Source of the DNA: Paenibacillus sp. FSL H7-0326
GTDB lineage: Bacteria > Bacillota > Bacilli > Paenibacillales > Paenibacillaceae
NCBI RefSeq assembly: GCF_001955535.1
Contig: NZ_MPVN01000004.1
Span: forward strand, 186,001 to 250,000
DNA length: 64,000 bases
Reading direction: 5' to 3'
Part shown: positions 35,350 to 43,850 of the stretch, in pieces
How positions within the stretch are numbered: the first letter of the stretch is position 1
Layout: each line of letters begins with the position of its first letter
The notes under the pieces: generated by a model
Told to the model about the DNA's origin: nothing
Databases searched by the model: none
Seen by the model: the letters and a program-made list of their open reading frames with translations, nothing else
Position numbers and translations under genes: made by a program

Positions 35350-36807
35350 ATGCTGATTCCGTATCCAACGGAGCCGTTCTTTGATGAGATGTTCATGCAG
35401 GCGGGTGAGCCGAGGCTTCATTATGCCGAGTTCTATCGCAGACTCAGACGCTTTACAGCAGAAGAGCTGAAGGAGAAGCATGAAACTGCACAGCTGTCTT
35501 TTTTAAGACAAGGAATTACTTTTACGGTATACAACAATGAGATAGGAACAGAGCGTGCAATGCCCTTTGATTTTATTCCCATTATCATTCCCCCTAGAGA
35601 CTGGGAGCTGATTGAGAAGGGGATGATTCAGCGCTCAGAAGCCCTCAACCTCTTTTTGGAGGATATCTACGGTGAACAGCACATTATTCGTGACCGGGTC
35701 ATTCCTAAAGAGCTGATTATGAACAACCCCTACTACTATCATAAGCAAGTGAAGGGAATAGACATTCCACTGAACAACCATATCTTCCTCGCAGGTATTG
35801 ATCTGATTCGGGATGACCAGGGTAAATATCATATTCTCGAAGATAATCTGCGCAATCCGTCCGGTATGTCCTATGTGTATCAGAATCGCTACGTTATGCG
35901 TCAGGTTTACCCTGAATTGTTCGCCAGACACTCGATTCACCCGCTTGAACATCAGCTTGTTCATCTCTACCAAGCCTTGCTTGACCATACACCGCAGTCC
36001 TTCAGCTTCTCCTCCTCCCCCTGTGCGGTGCTATTGACTCCAGGTATGTACAATTCGGCTTATTATGATCATGTGTTTTTGGCTCAGCAGATGGGTATTC
36101 CTTTAGTAGAAGGAAGAGACCTTACAGTGGTAGATGATGTTGTATATATGAAGACGATCCGCGGACTTCGAAGGGTCGATATTATTTATCGCCGGATTGA
36201 TGATGATTTTCTTGATCCGCTGCATTTTCGCAAAGACTCTGTCCTTGGCGTCTCTGGCCTCCTCTCCGCTTATCGCAAAGGCAATGTTGCTATACTGAAT
36301 GGCATCGGAAACGGGGTTGCTGATGATAAAGCCATCTACGCTTACGTCCCCGATATGATCCGTTATTATCTGAACGAAGATCCAATTCTGTCGAATGTCG
36401 AAACGTATCGTTTAACCGAACGCTTGGAACGGGAGTGGGTGCTGGACCATCTGGAGGAGCTGGTCGTCAAGAACGTCGGAGCCTCCGGCGGCTATGATAT
36501 GCTGATTGGCCCGCATGCGACAGGCGAAGAGATCGATAGGTTCAGGCTAAAAATCATGCAGCAGCCTCATCAGTATATCGCCCAGCCCACCATACGCTTA
36601 TCTAGAGCACCGTCCTTTCAGAACGAACGCTTTTACCCGTGCCATGTCGATCTGCGCGTATTCGTTATCCGGGGCCGGAACACGCATGTGCTCCCTGGCG
36701 GACTCTCACGAGTTGCCCTTAAGGAGGGGTCGCTTGTTGTTAATTCCTCGCAAGGCGGGGGTGGAAAGGATACATGGATTCTGCGGAGAGAGGGAGGAGA
36801 GGTATAG
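35350..36807 (+). CDS. Circularly permuted ATP-grasp protein
   Basis: A 485-residue protein of the DUF404/DUF407 type, a circularly permuted ATP-grasp enzyme. Recognisable segments: HILEDNLRNPSGMSYV (about 160), NGIGNGVADDKAIY (about 318), VVKNVGASGGYDMLIGP (about 375) and SRVALKEGSLVVNSSQGGGGKDTW at the end. Together with the next two genes it forms a conserved trio seen in many bacteria, proposed to make or modify a peptide or amide; the substrate is not known. The start is ATG 35350, after AAAGGGG. Confidence 0.88.
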   Translation: MLIPYPTEPFFDEMFMQAGEPRLHYAEFYRRLRRFTAEELKEKHETAQLSFLRQGITFTVYNNEIGTERAMPFDFIPIIIPPRDWELIEKGMIQRSEALNLFLEDIYGEQHIIRDRVIPKELIMNNPYYYHKQVKGIDIPLNNHIFLAGIDLIRDDQGKYHILEDNLRNPSGMSYVYQNRYVMRQVYPELFARHSIHPLEHQLVHLYQALLDHTPQSFSFSSSPCAVLLTPGMYNSAYYDHVFLAQQMGIPLVEGRDLTVVDDVVYMKTIRGLRRVDIIYRRIDDDFLDPLHFRKDSVLGVSGLLSAYRKGNVAILNGIGNGVADDKAIYAYVPDMIRYYLNEDPILSNVETYRLTERLEREWVLDHLEELVVKNVGASGGYDMLIGPHATGEEIDRFRLKIMQQPHQYIAQPTIRLSRAPSFQNERFYPCHVDLRVFVIRGRNTHVLPGGLSRVALKEGSLVVNSSQGGGGKDTWILRREGGEV

Positions 36808-37809
36808 ATGCTGAGCAGAGTGGCAGATTGCTTATACTGGATGTCCCGTAACATTGAACGGGCAGAGAGCAACGCGCGTATACTGAATGTACAATTCATT
36901 CAGATGCTGGAAGCTTCAGAGGAAGAGATTCTTGCCAAGCATGACTGGGAGATGATCTTTGAAATATGTGCCCGGACCGATCTGTTTCATGAAGCAATGA
37001 AGGAACGAATGGGGGCGGAGCAAGCGCTTATTCACCAGCTTGTCTTCGCAAGGGCCAATCCCAATTCCGTGGTGAACTGTGTCCAATATGCCAGGGAGAA
37101 TGCAAGAATGACGAGAACCCAGCTCCCGGATGACCTCTGGGAGATCTGGAACGATGTTTACCTGGATATGAACCGGATGAACAGAGGAGAAGATATCGAC
37201 AGCAGAGAGGTAAGGCGCTGTCTTGAGCGGACGAAGATTGCTTCCCTTACTGCGAGAGGCATCATCGAAACCTCGATGTCACGCGGACCTGCCTATCATA
37301 TGATCAACGTTGGCAAATGGCTCGAGCAAGCAGAGAAGACAGCTCGGATTCTGGATGTCGTAAGCAGCTATATCTATGCAGATCCGGCCTGCAGAGGCCA
37401 AGGAGAATCGTATTACTGGCGTCTGGCTCTGCAACTGGCAAATGGGTATGAGGCATTTCTGAAGCGTCATCCGCCGGCTATGGAGCCCGGTCCGATCCTC
37501 AGCTTTCTCGTTGCGGATGAAGCCTATCCCAAATCGATCCGCTACTGCATAAGCCAGGTACGGGAGTCGGTTCAAATTCTGGAGTATGGCAGGGTATCTC
37601 ATTATTCCTGGGAGATGTATGCTTCCCTTGATGATCTGCTGGGTATGCTGGATGAGGTCCATATTACGGAGCTGAGGGGACCGGAGCTGGACTTCTTTCT
37701 CAGCCAATTTCAAGAAAAGTGCAGAGAGATCGGCCATGTGTTCTCGAGAACTTATTATTTAATGGATACAGGAGAGCGGCAGTTTCAATTTCACTACGCA
37801 GGAGAATAG
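36808..37809 (+). CDS. Alpha-E domain protein (DUF403)
   Basis: A 333-residue, mainly helical protein beginning MLSRVADCLYWMSRNIERAES, the signature of alpha-E proteins, with conserved Arg and Glu throughout (SMSRGPAYHMINVGKWLEQAEKT split across about 155-180). Its start codon follows the ATP-grasp stop immediately, so the two are coupled. Its role in the trio is unknown. Confidence 0.9.
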   Translation: MLSRVADCLYWMSRNIERAESNARILNVQFIQMLEASEEEILAKHDWEMIFEICARTDLFHEAMKERMGAEQALIHQLVFARANPNSVVNCVQYARENARMTRTQLPDDLWEIWNDVYLDMNRMNRGEDIDSREVRRCLERTKIASLTARGIIETSMSRGPAYHMINVGKWLEQAEKTARILDVVSSYIYADPACRGQGESYYWRLALQLANGYEAFLKRHPPAMEPGPILSFLVADEAYPKSIRYCISQVRESVQILEYGRVSHYSWEMYASLDDLLGMLDEVHITELRGPELDFFLSQFQEKCREIGHVFSRTYYLMDTGERQFQFHYAGE

Positions 37810-37816
37810 AGAAGCG

Positions 37817-38683
37817 ATGAAATACAAAATTGTGCATACCAACACGTTTAAATATGACGCTCCGGTGGATCAGAGCATGAATACAATACGGCTGCGTCCA
37901 CTAGAGGATGAGTGTCAGCAGCTAATATCATACCGTACCGATATCCATCCTTCGGCTCTGACGAAGGGGCATGAGGATGTGTGGGGGAATTATGTGGAAG
38001 AATTCTTTATCGCGGAGCCCCATACCTCTCTGGAGGTCATTGCTACCTCCATTGTGACGGTGCAGCGGAGTCCTTTTTTGCAGGATATTCCGTACTCCTC
38101 TGAGATGAAGACGTTGTTTGAGTCTCATTTATATAAAGAGCATTATGGAGCTTATCTAGTGGAGACCGCGTATACCAAGCTTAATATGGAGCAGATTCGA
38201 GCTGTACAGAAGGAAGCGGGGAGCATGAAGGATCCGCTCAGTTATGCATTACAAGTGATGGATTATCTGTACAGCAGCTTCACCTATGATAAAGACTCGA
38301 CCAACGTAGAGACAACGGCAGAGGCGGCTTTTGAGCACAAAAGAGGGGTCTGTCAGGATTTTTCTCATGTCATGCTGGGGATTCTGCGAGCGAGCGGCAT
38401 TCCGTCACGTTATGTGAGCGGTTATTTGTACGTAGGTGAAGATTCGGCACTGAAGGGAGATGCTGCTTCACACGCGTGGGTTGAGGTAATGGTGCCTGGC
38501 ATTGGCTGGGCAGGGCTTGATCCGACGAATAATGTAGAGGCTTTATCCAATCATATCAGAGTGGGTACGGGCCGTGATTATGCGGATGTAAGTCCTCTGC
38601 AAGGAAAGTATCGGGGCGGAGAGTCCACTCTGGATGTCGGTGTTTCGGTACAGCTGCTGGATGCAAACGAACGACATAATTAG
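37817..38683 (+). CDS. Transglutaminase-like protein
   Basis: A 288-residue protein with the bacterial transglutaminase N-terminal beta domain (about 1-85) and a catalytic domain containing RGVCQDFSHVMLG (Cys nucleophile, about 178), DAASHAWVEVMVPGIGW (His, about 215) and GLDPTNN (Asp, about 235). No signal peptide. The Cys-His-Asp triad is complete. It would make or break amide bonds on a product of the two upstream genes. Seven bases from the alpha-E gene. Confidence 0.92.
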   Translation: MKYKIVHTNTFKYDAPVDQSMNTIRLRPLEDECQQLISYRTDIHPSALTKGHEDVWGNYVEEFFIAEPHTSLEVIATSIVTVQRSPFLQDIPYSSEMKTLFESHLYKEHYGAYLVETAYTKLNMEQIRAVQKEAGSMKDPLSYALQVMDYLYSSFTYDKDSTNVETTAEAAFEHKRGVCQDFSHVMLGILRASGIPSRYVSGYLYVGEDSALKGDAASHAWVEVMVPGIGWAGLDPTNNVEALSNHIRVGTGRDYADVSPLQGKYRGGESTLDVGVSVQLLDANERHN

Positions 38684-38780
38684 CCGCATGACTGAAGCGA
38701 GAGAGAATCGTTTCGTATGGATGCTTCACGGTTAATAAGAGGAGGATATATCAAAGGTACAATAGAGAATAGGTGATAAC

Positions 38781-38933
38781 ATGATGAAATGTCATATTTG
38801 TGGTAAATCATTAAACGATGTCTTGGAGCATGTTGAACATATATTGCACGAGTGCAGTCAGATTCAGGCAGATCAAATGCTGCAAGCAGAGCATGAGCAG
38901 GAGCGGAATATGATCCAGCTTAGAAATAAATAA
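38781..38933 (+). CDS. Small zinc-finger-like protein
   Basis: A 50-residue ORF opening MMKCHICGKSL and continuing through HVEHILHEC, so Cys4/Cys7 with later His and Cys could bind one zinc. The rest is polar and helical. AGGTGAT lies ahead of the start, and an intrinsic terminator follows directly. I do not know a function. Confidence 0.7.
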   Translation: MMKCHICGKSLNDVLEHVEHILHECSQIQADQMLQAEHEQERNMIQLRNK

Positions 38934-38937
38934 ATGT

Positions 38938-38963
38938 AAACCTGCCGAGGGCAGGTTTTTTTA
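38938..38963 (+). terminator. Terminator after small zinc-finger gene
   Basis: AAACCTGCC and GGCAGGTTT around GAG, followed by T. Confidence 0.9.
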
Positions 38964-39040
38964 TGGGCAGCGATGTTTTAATCGCGGGGAATAAGCTATA
39001 CTATCTCTAAATTTACCAGAGTACCTGGGAGGCTTCTTTA

Positions 39041-39649
39041 ATGTACAGTTGGTCCTTCACGGATATCATGTCCTATTTCACGGAAGAAAATATCATCATG
39101 CTGCTTGAACAGTTTCGTTCCTATGGACCACTGCCCGGCATTCTCATCACCTTTATGAAATCCTTTATCCCGCCGCTGCCAACCCTGCTGATCGTAGGAG
39201 CGAACGGGGCTGTATATGGCTGGGCTGGATTTATATATTCGTGGATTGGTCTGGTGGGGGGCAGCTTCCTGACGTTTCTTATCATCCGGAGAATCGCAAC
39301 AACTTCCTATATCCAGCGTTGGACGAAGAAGCCCAAGGTTCAGAAGAGCTTGCGATGGATTCGCCGCAATGCGTTCAGCTATGTGTTCATACTGGGGATG
39401 TTCCCGATGGGGCCATTTGTACTGGTGAACATGGCGGCAGGCGCAGCTCAGATGCGCCCCGGTCTCTTCCTGCTCGCGGCAGGGCTCGGCAAAGGGATCA
39501 TGATATTTTATGTGACTTATATTGGCACCAACCTGGAGGAGATTATCCAGCATCCGCTCATTCTGGTTGGCATCGTCATATTCATCATTTTGACCATTGT
39601 GGCGAGCAAAAGAATAGAAGCTTATTACACAGAATCTTCTAATCGGTAA
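39041..39649 (+). CDS. TVP38/TMEM64-family membrane protein
   Basis: A 202-residue protein with about five membrane segments. The pattern GANGAVYGWAGFIYSWIGLVGGS followed by a basic loop and FVLVNMAAGAAQM is typical of the DedA-like VTT domain. Such proteins affect lipid movement or membrane homeostasis; specific role unknown. GGGAGG nine bases before the ATG. Convergent with the cupin gene and overlapping its end by 25 bases. Confidence 0.87.
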   Translation: MYSWSFTDIMSYFTEENIIMLLEQFRSYGPLPGILITFMKSFIPPLPTLLIVGANGAVYGWAGFIYSWIGLVGGSFLTFLIIRRIATTSYIQRWTKKPKVQKSLRWIRRNAFSYVFILGMFPMGPFVLVNMAAGAAQMRPGLFLLAAGLGKGIMIFYVTYIGTNLEEIIQHPLILVGIVIFIILTIVASKRIEAYYTESSNR

Positions 39650-40146
39650 TAGGTGTGGAGCGGTCCGATCTTTCCAAATACCGGGTCTTGATCGGGCAAG
39701 GGAACTTGCTTGATGTCCTGAAGTACCTTGGGCCGCTCTCCAGCTTCGCCTGTATAGGTATCATACTGGATGCCGTCGGGATAACCGCCCACCACTTGAA
39801 AATCACGGCTTGCTTCAATCCTCTTATGGCCGGTGCCGGCAGGAAGAACGATCACATCCCCGGCCGCTGCTGTGACCACGATCCCTTGCTCTCCGCCAAG
39901 CTGCAGCTTGACCGATCCGCTGATCACACCGAGGACCTCATGTGTGTTGCTGTGATAATGATGATAGGGGAATACGCCGCCTGTCCAGGTGTTCTGCCAA
40001 TTGTGGCTGTTGAATAGGGCTTCCGTTTCCTGTTCCCTGCCTCTTAGAACACCCGGATATAAGAGAACCGGTAAGTTTGGGTGGTTTGGGATGATGCCAT
40101 CATCCTCGAAACGATAAGCCCGTGTCTTAAATTCGGTATGTGCCAT
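39625..40146 (-). CDS. Cupin-domain protein
   Basis: A 173-residue single-cupin protein. The metal-site pattern is HYHSNTHEVLGVISG (His, His and Glu, about 62-76) with later AGTGHKRIE (His, about 107). It resembles the YjlB-type cupins. No signal peptide, substrate unknown. GGAGGAG precedes the start. Confidence 0.87.
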   Translation of the reverse strand: MAHTEFKTRAYRFEDDGIIPNHPNLPVLLYPGVLRGREQETEALFNSHNWQNTWTGGVFPYHHYHSNTHEVLGVISGSVKLQLGGEQGIVVTAAAGDVIVLPAGTGHKRIEASRDFQVVGGYPDGIQYDTYTGEAGERPKVLQDIKQVPLPDQDPVFGKIGPLHTYYRLEDSV

Positions 40147-40192
40147 GTGAGTTCTCCTCCTTCTGTTTGCTGTTAAAGTTCATATATGAAAC

Positions 40193-40228
40193 AAGCCATG
40201 AACAAGGGATAACCTCTGGTCATGGCTT
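40193..40228 (-). terminator. Possible terminator of small ORF at 40285
   Basis: AAGCCATGA and TCATGGCTT flank a 17-base loop. The U tail on the minus strand is weak, so this may be only a hairpin. Confidence 0.5.
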
Positions 40229-40284
40229 GTATGTGCAGTATGCGATAACGTTACTGCAGCTTTATTCTAACCCTTTTAGCAGGA

Positions 40285-40437
40285 TTAAGACTGCTTCAGA
40301 TTGTCCTCAGAGCGGGGATTCCAGTTCTCGGCTTGAGGCTCCACGTCCTCATGGTTTTTCATTTTGTCTACCTGCTCCTTGGAGTCCTTCTCCTTGTCCA
40401 ATTGATTGCGTACCTCTTCGCTTGAATGTTGTTTCAT
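40285..40437 (-). CDS. Small hydrophilic protein
   Basis: A 50-residue, strongly charged protein (MKQHSSEEVRNQLDKEKDS at the start, rich in Lys, Glu, Gln). ATG 40437 has GGAGG eight bases upstream; the longer reading from 40503 adds no site. It resembles the small acidic/basic hydrophilic proteins of Bacillales of unknown role. No cysteine, no membrane segment. Confidence 0.7.
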   Translation of the reverse strand: MKQHSSEEVRNQLDKEKDSKEQVDKMKNHEDVEPQAENWNPRSEDNLKQS

Positions 40438-40503
40438 CGCGAACGCCTCCTTGTTCTTAATGGATATAGTTATTACATACCCGGTCTGTAGAAAGGCAAA
40501 CAT

Positions 40504-40898
40504 GAAGCGGAGACGGGCCTATTTGATATCGGTAATAAACAATAAATAGCGAGCCGGGGACTCCATTCATTACAATTTATCCCCAGTACAATGTACATAT
40601 CACATGTGAATGTTAATGTTATGACCAAATGCTGATTTTTCAGGTAATGGCGAGGGCGGGCCAGGGGACAATACCGAGATGATAAGACGGTTCGTGTGAG
40701 AACGCATGAGCAGTCTTATTTATTTTGTGAAATTTGGTGGAGTTAAAAATTAACAAGAGTGAGAATAAAACTTTATGGAAATTTTAAGCGGTATACGTTG
40801 ATACATATAGTGATCAGCATGCTCTTTGACACCGCATATAGTAGCAAATATGAGAAAAAGCAAATTCATGGCTGGAGAACAGGCTTTTGCACGTCGTA
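40504..40898. other. Non-coding stretch upstream of the yjlC promoter
   Basis: About 400 AT-rich bases. TTTTGTGAAATTTGG at about 40725 resembles a Rex half-site. Otherwise I see no gene, hairpin of note or repeat. Confidence 0.4.
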
Positions 40899-40926
40899 TT
40901 GACAAAAAAGGTGTATTTGTTACAAT
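40899..40926 (+). promoter_or_regulatory. Promoter of yjlC-ndh
   Basis: TTGACA (40899-40904), a 16-base spacer and TACAAT (40921-40926), both near consensus. The transcript would have a leader of over 300 bases before yjlC. Confidence 0.7.
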
Positions 40927-40934
40927 GTTCACAA
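40917..40934 (+). promoter_or_regulatory. Rex-like operator at ndh promoter
   Basis: TTGTTACAATGTTCACAA. Its reverse complement matches the Rex consensus TTGTGAA-N4-TTCACAA at 12 of 14 defined positions. It overlaps the -10 element. In B. subtilis the yjlC-ndh operon is a Rex target, which supports the assignment. Confidence 0.72.
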
Positions 40935-41108
40935 GGTATTCACAATTGCCAAAATATTTATTTCATGTTCACGTGTAAGAAGTGTAATATTAGGGTATAG
41001 GATCCGTTTTTATGACCTGTTCGGTAAGTTTGTTATTGCGATGAATGATCATATTCGTGTCTGCAATAGATCCATGGAATACATCACACTTCTGCTGTAG
41101 AGCTGCCT

Positions 41109-41140
41109 GAGCCGCCCTTAGTGGCATCGGCTCTTTCTTT
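41109..41140 (+). promoter_or_regulatory. Hairpin with U tail in yjlC leader
   Basis: GAGCCG (41109-41114) pairs with CGGCTC (41128-41133), then TTTCTTT. A possible weak terminator or attenuator in the 5' leader. Confidence 0.5.
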
Positions 41141-41141
41141 G

Positions 41142-41157
41142 TGTGAAAATTGTTACA
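41142..41157 (+). promoter_or_regulatory. Second, weaker Rex-like sequence
   Basis: TGTGAAAATTGTTACA matches 10 of 14 Rex consensus positions and lies 94 bases before yjlC. Weak on its own. Confidence 0.4.
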
Positions 41158-41250
41158 TTACAATCATGTAGTTCCTTGATCGACTAGATTGCTTAGCAGA
41201 AATGTCAGGCGAGCGGGCTTATAACCCAAAGTAAAGGAGGACGTTCTCTT

Positions 41251-41685
41251 ATGTCACAACCGACGCAACAAGAAGTACCTGCTACAGGTGCTCCTCAAGC
41301 ACAAAAAGATGTGCTCGATCAATTGATGAAGCCGGAGGTTCAGGAGTCTCTTACTGTTCTGGTTGAGAACTTGCCTAAACTGGCTGAAATGGTAACTGCA
41401 ATGACTACAGCTTATGACTTTGCTCAAGGGCTGGCGAAGGACCAAGTATTCGTAAACGACATGAAAGTTGCCTTTGGCGAATTTACTACTCCAGTAGTAG
41501 AAAAAGCAAAAGGTGTTGCTTCTGCAGCCATCGAAGCTGGCGATCGCGCTCAAGCGGAACAGTCTTCTGTTGGCCTGTTCGGCATGCTCAAAATGCTGAA
41601 AGACCCTAACGTACAACATACGCTTCGTTTTGCTCAAGCTTTCTTGAACATTCTGAACGAGCGTCAGCAAAACAAACAAGACTAA
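41251..41685 (+). CDS. yjlC: DUF1641 protein YjlC
   Basis: A 144-residue acidic, helical protein of the DUF1641 family (VLDQLMKPEVQESLTVLVENLP near 20, then GLFGMLKMLKDPNVQHTLRFAQAFL near 110). In B. subtilis YjlC is encoded directly upstream of the type-2 NADH dehydrogenase, exactly as here (36 bases). The function is not known; co-regulation by Rex is expected. Start at 41251 after AAAGGAGG. Confidence 0.9.
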   Translation: MSQPTQQEVPATGAPQAQKDVLDQLMKPEVQESLTVLVENLPKLAEMVTAMTTAYDFAQGLAKDQVFVNDMKVAFGEFTTPVVEKAKGVASAAIEAGDRAQAEQSSVGLFGMLKMLKDPNVQHTLRFAQAFLNILNERQQNKQD

Positions 41686-41721
41686 GATTTTTTCATACGA
41701 AAGTAAGAACGGAGGATGGAT

Positions 41722-42903
41722 ATGTCGAAGCAAATTTTGATCCTGGGCGGCGGCTACGGCGGATTGCTTAGCGCACTTGCAGCGCGTCAATACCTGACTG
41801 CCGAAGAAGCGACCATTACGGTTGTGAACCGCTTCCCGACTCACCAAATCATTACAGAATTGCATCGTCTGGCTGCAGGTACAATCAAAGAGAAGGCTGT
41901 TGCTCTTCCACTTGAGAAACTGCTCCGCGGTAAAGACGTGAATCTTAAAATTGATACGGTTGCCGAAATCAAACCTGACGAGAACAAAGTCACAATGAAG
42001 AGCGGAACCATCTATAGCTATGACTACCTGGTTATTGCTCTGGGTAGTGAAACAGCATTCTTCGGTATTCCAGGACTTCAAGAGTACAGCTTTACGCTGA
42101 AATCTGTTGAAGAAGCGAACAATATTCGTGCTCACGTGGAAGCTCGTCTGGATGCATACAAGAAAACAGGCGAGAAAAAAGACGCTACCATCGTTATCGG
42201 CGGCGGCGGCTTGACAGGTATCGAGCTTGTTGGTGAGTATGCAGATGTGCTTACAGAAGTTTGCAAACAAAAAGGTATCAACCGCAGCGAAGTTGAGCTC
42301 TATAGTGTAGAAGCAGGTCCTTCGATCCTGGCAGGATTCCCGCCAGAGCTGGTTGAGCGTGCACAAACAAGCCTTGAGAAACGCGGCGTGAAATTCATCG
42401 TTGGCGTAGCGATCACAGAAATGCAAGAGCATACGGTATTCCTGAAAGACGGCAGCTCCATCGAGACAAGCACTCTGATCTGGACTGGCGGCGTTCAAGG
42501 TAATGCTGTAGTAGCGAACTGTGGTATTGAAGTGAACCGCGGACGTGCAACGGTAAAAGAAACACTGCATTCCACATCCCATGAGAATGTGTTTATCGCT
42601 GGTGACAGCGCAGTTGTTATTCCAAGTGAAGGCGCTCGTCCTTACCCTCCAACAGCACAGCTTGCTTGGCAAATGGGTGAGACGATCGGACATAACCTGG
42701 CAGCAACCATCAAGGGCGGCGAGCTTGAAGTCTTCACTCCAGTCTTCTCCGGTACACTGGGAAGCCTTGGACGTAAAGATGCAATCGCAATGCTTGGAGG
42801 AAGCCAGACTCGTCTGAAGGGTCTTCCTGCAACACTCATGAAAGAAGCAAGTAACATTCGTTACCTGAAACATATTGAGGGTCTGTTCGCTCTGGCGTAC
42901 TAA
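41722..42903 (+). CDS. ndh: Type-2 NADH dehydrogenase
   Basis: A 393-residue flavoprotein that passes electrons from NADH to menaquinone without pumping protons. Two nucleotide-binding motifs: ILILGGGYGGL at the N-terminus (FAD) and IVIGGGGLTGIELVGE (about 157, NADH). The C-terminal VFIAGDSAVV is the FAD-binding Asp motif, followed by PTAQLAWQMGE. ATG 41722 has GGAGG six bases upstream; ATG 41716 abuts that site. With yjlC it forms an operon behind a Rex-like site. Confidence 0.93.
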   Translation: MSKQILILGGGYGGLLSALAARQYLTAEEATITVVNRFPTHQIITELHRLAAGTIKEKAVALPLEKLLRGKDVNLKIDTVAEIKPDENKVTMKSGTIYSYDYLVIALGSETAFFGIPGLQEYSFTLKSVEEANNIRAHVEARLDAYKKTGEKKDATIVIGGGGLTGIELVGEYADVLTEVCKQKGINRSEVELYSVEAGPSILAGFPPELVERAQTSLEKRGVKFIVGVAITEMQEHTVFLKDGSSIETSTLIWTGGVQGNAVVANCGIEVNRGRATVKETLHSTSHENVFIAGDSAVVIPSEGARPYPPTAQLAWQMGETIGHNLAATIKGGELEVFTPVFSGTLGSLGRKDAIAMLGGSQTRLKGLPATLMKEASNIRYLKHIEGLFALAY

Positions 42904-42916
42904 GCTCCTCATCTAG

Positions 42917-42947
42917 AAGGCGTCCCTTAGGGGGCGTCTTTTTTTGT
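42917..42947 (+). terminator. Terminator after ndh
   Basis: AGGCGTCCC and GGGGCGTCT (with a short bulge) followed by seven T. Confidence 0.88.
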
Positions 42948-43155
42948 GTGTAGGCAGGTGCGTGCAATACCTGCAAACATATATTAAGATGAAAATTGTA
43001 ATACAAAAGAGACAAACGGAGACAATAGACAATTACTGAACTTGTATCTCGAAATAAGGAATGCCATACACTGTTCAGTTTGGGTAATGAGATAGAAATG
43101 CCTTTATTTAACTTGAGGGTATGAATTTTTAATTAGGGAAGGGAGTTATTACATC
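42948..43155 (+). other. Non-coding gap before NAD(P)-binding protein
   Basis: About 210 AT-rich bases without a gene. They must hold the promoter of the next gene, whose GGGAAGGGAG site ends it. Confidence 0.4.
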
Positions 43156-43800
43156 ATGAATGTACTCGTTATCGGAGCCAACGGCCAAATTGGAAGACAT
43201 CTAGTATCTCAGCTAAAGGAAAACCCGGAGCATACTGTTCGCGCTATGGTTCGTAAACAAGAACAGTTAGAGGCACTTGATAAATCAGGGATAGAGGCGG
43301 TGCTTGCCGATCTGGAAGGCACGGTAGAGGAGCTGGCGGAAGCCATGAAGGGGAATGATGCCATTGTGTTCACGGCGGGATCAGGCGGAAGTACAGGGGC
43401 AGACAAGACCTTACTCATCGACCTGGATGGTGCGGTGAAGACGATGGAAGCAGCCGAGAAGGCAGGCATCTCTCGTTATCTTATGGTAAGCGCCCTCTAT
43501 GCAGAAGACAGAACCAAATGGCCTGAGTCAATTAAGCCATACTATGTGGCCAAGCACTATGCAGATAAGTGGCTGGAGAATTCGTCCCTGAATTATACGA
43601 TTATTCGCCCAGGAGGGCTGAAGAATGAGCCAGGGAACGGCAAAGTATCTCTGAATCCAGAGGCCGGAGAGAGCAGTATACCTCGCGAAGATGTAGCTGC
43701 TGTCATTGTCGCTGCGCTCGATGCGGACAACACGTATAGAAAGGCCTTCCCAATCGTATCCGGAACAGAATCTATTAACGAGGTGATTGAACAAATTTAG
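43156..43800 (+). CDS. NAD(P)-binding Rossmann protein (YhfK-like)
   Basis: A 214-residue atypical short-chain dehydrogenase/NmrA-type protein: VLVIGANGQIGRHLVSQL at the start, VFTAGSGGSTG at about 75, YYVAKHYADKWLENSSLNYTIIRPGGL around 132-158. It lacks a complete Tyr-x3-Lys SDR centre of classic spacing, having YVAKHYADK. Many relatives act as redox sensors or on unknown substrates. Confidence 0.88.
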   Translation: MNVLVIGANGQIGRHLVSQLKENPEHTVRAMVRKQEQLEALDKSGIEAVLADLEGTVEELAEAMKGNDAIVFTAGSGGSTGADKTLLIDLDGAVKTMEAAEKAGISRYLMVSALYAEDRTKWPESIKPYYVAKHYADKWLENSSLNYTIIRPGGLKNEPGNGKVSLNPEAGESSIPREDVAAVIVAALDADNTYRKAFPIVSGTESINEVIEQI

Positions 43801-43850
43801 TCCTGTGATCTATGATGATATTCATATTTAAATGAAGCGGGGGAGTCGTC

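Noticed and set aside
40504..41250. Riboswitch or T-box in the 740-base gap before yjlC
   Set aside because: No recognisable aptamer core or T-box sequence; only the Rex-like sites and one hairpin are supported.
41254..42912. 552-codon antisense ORF opposite yjlC and ndh
   Set aside because: It mirrors two well-supported genes, is rich in Cys, Phe and His in the way antisense reading of codon-biased genes produces, and has no ribosome site.
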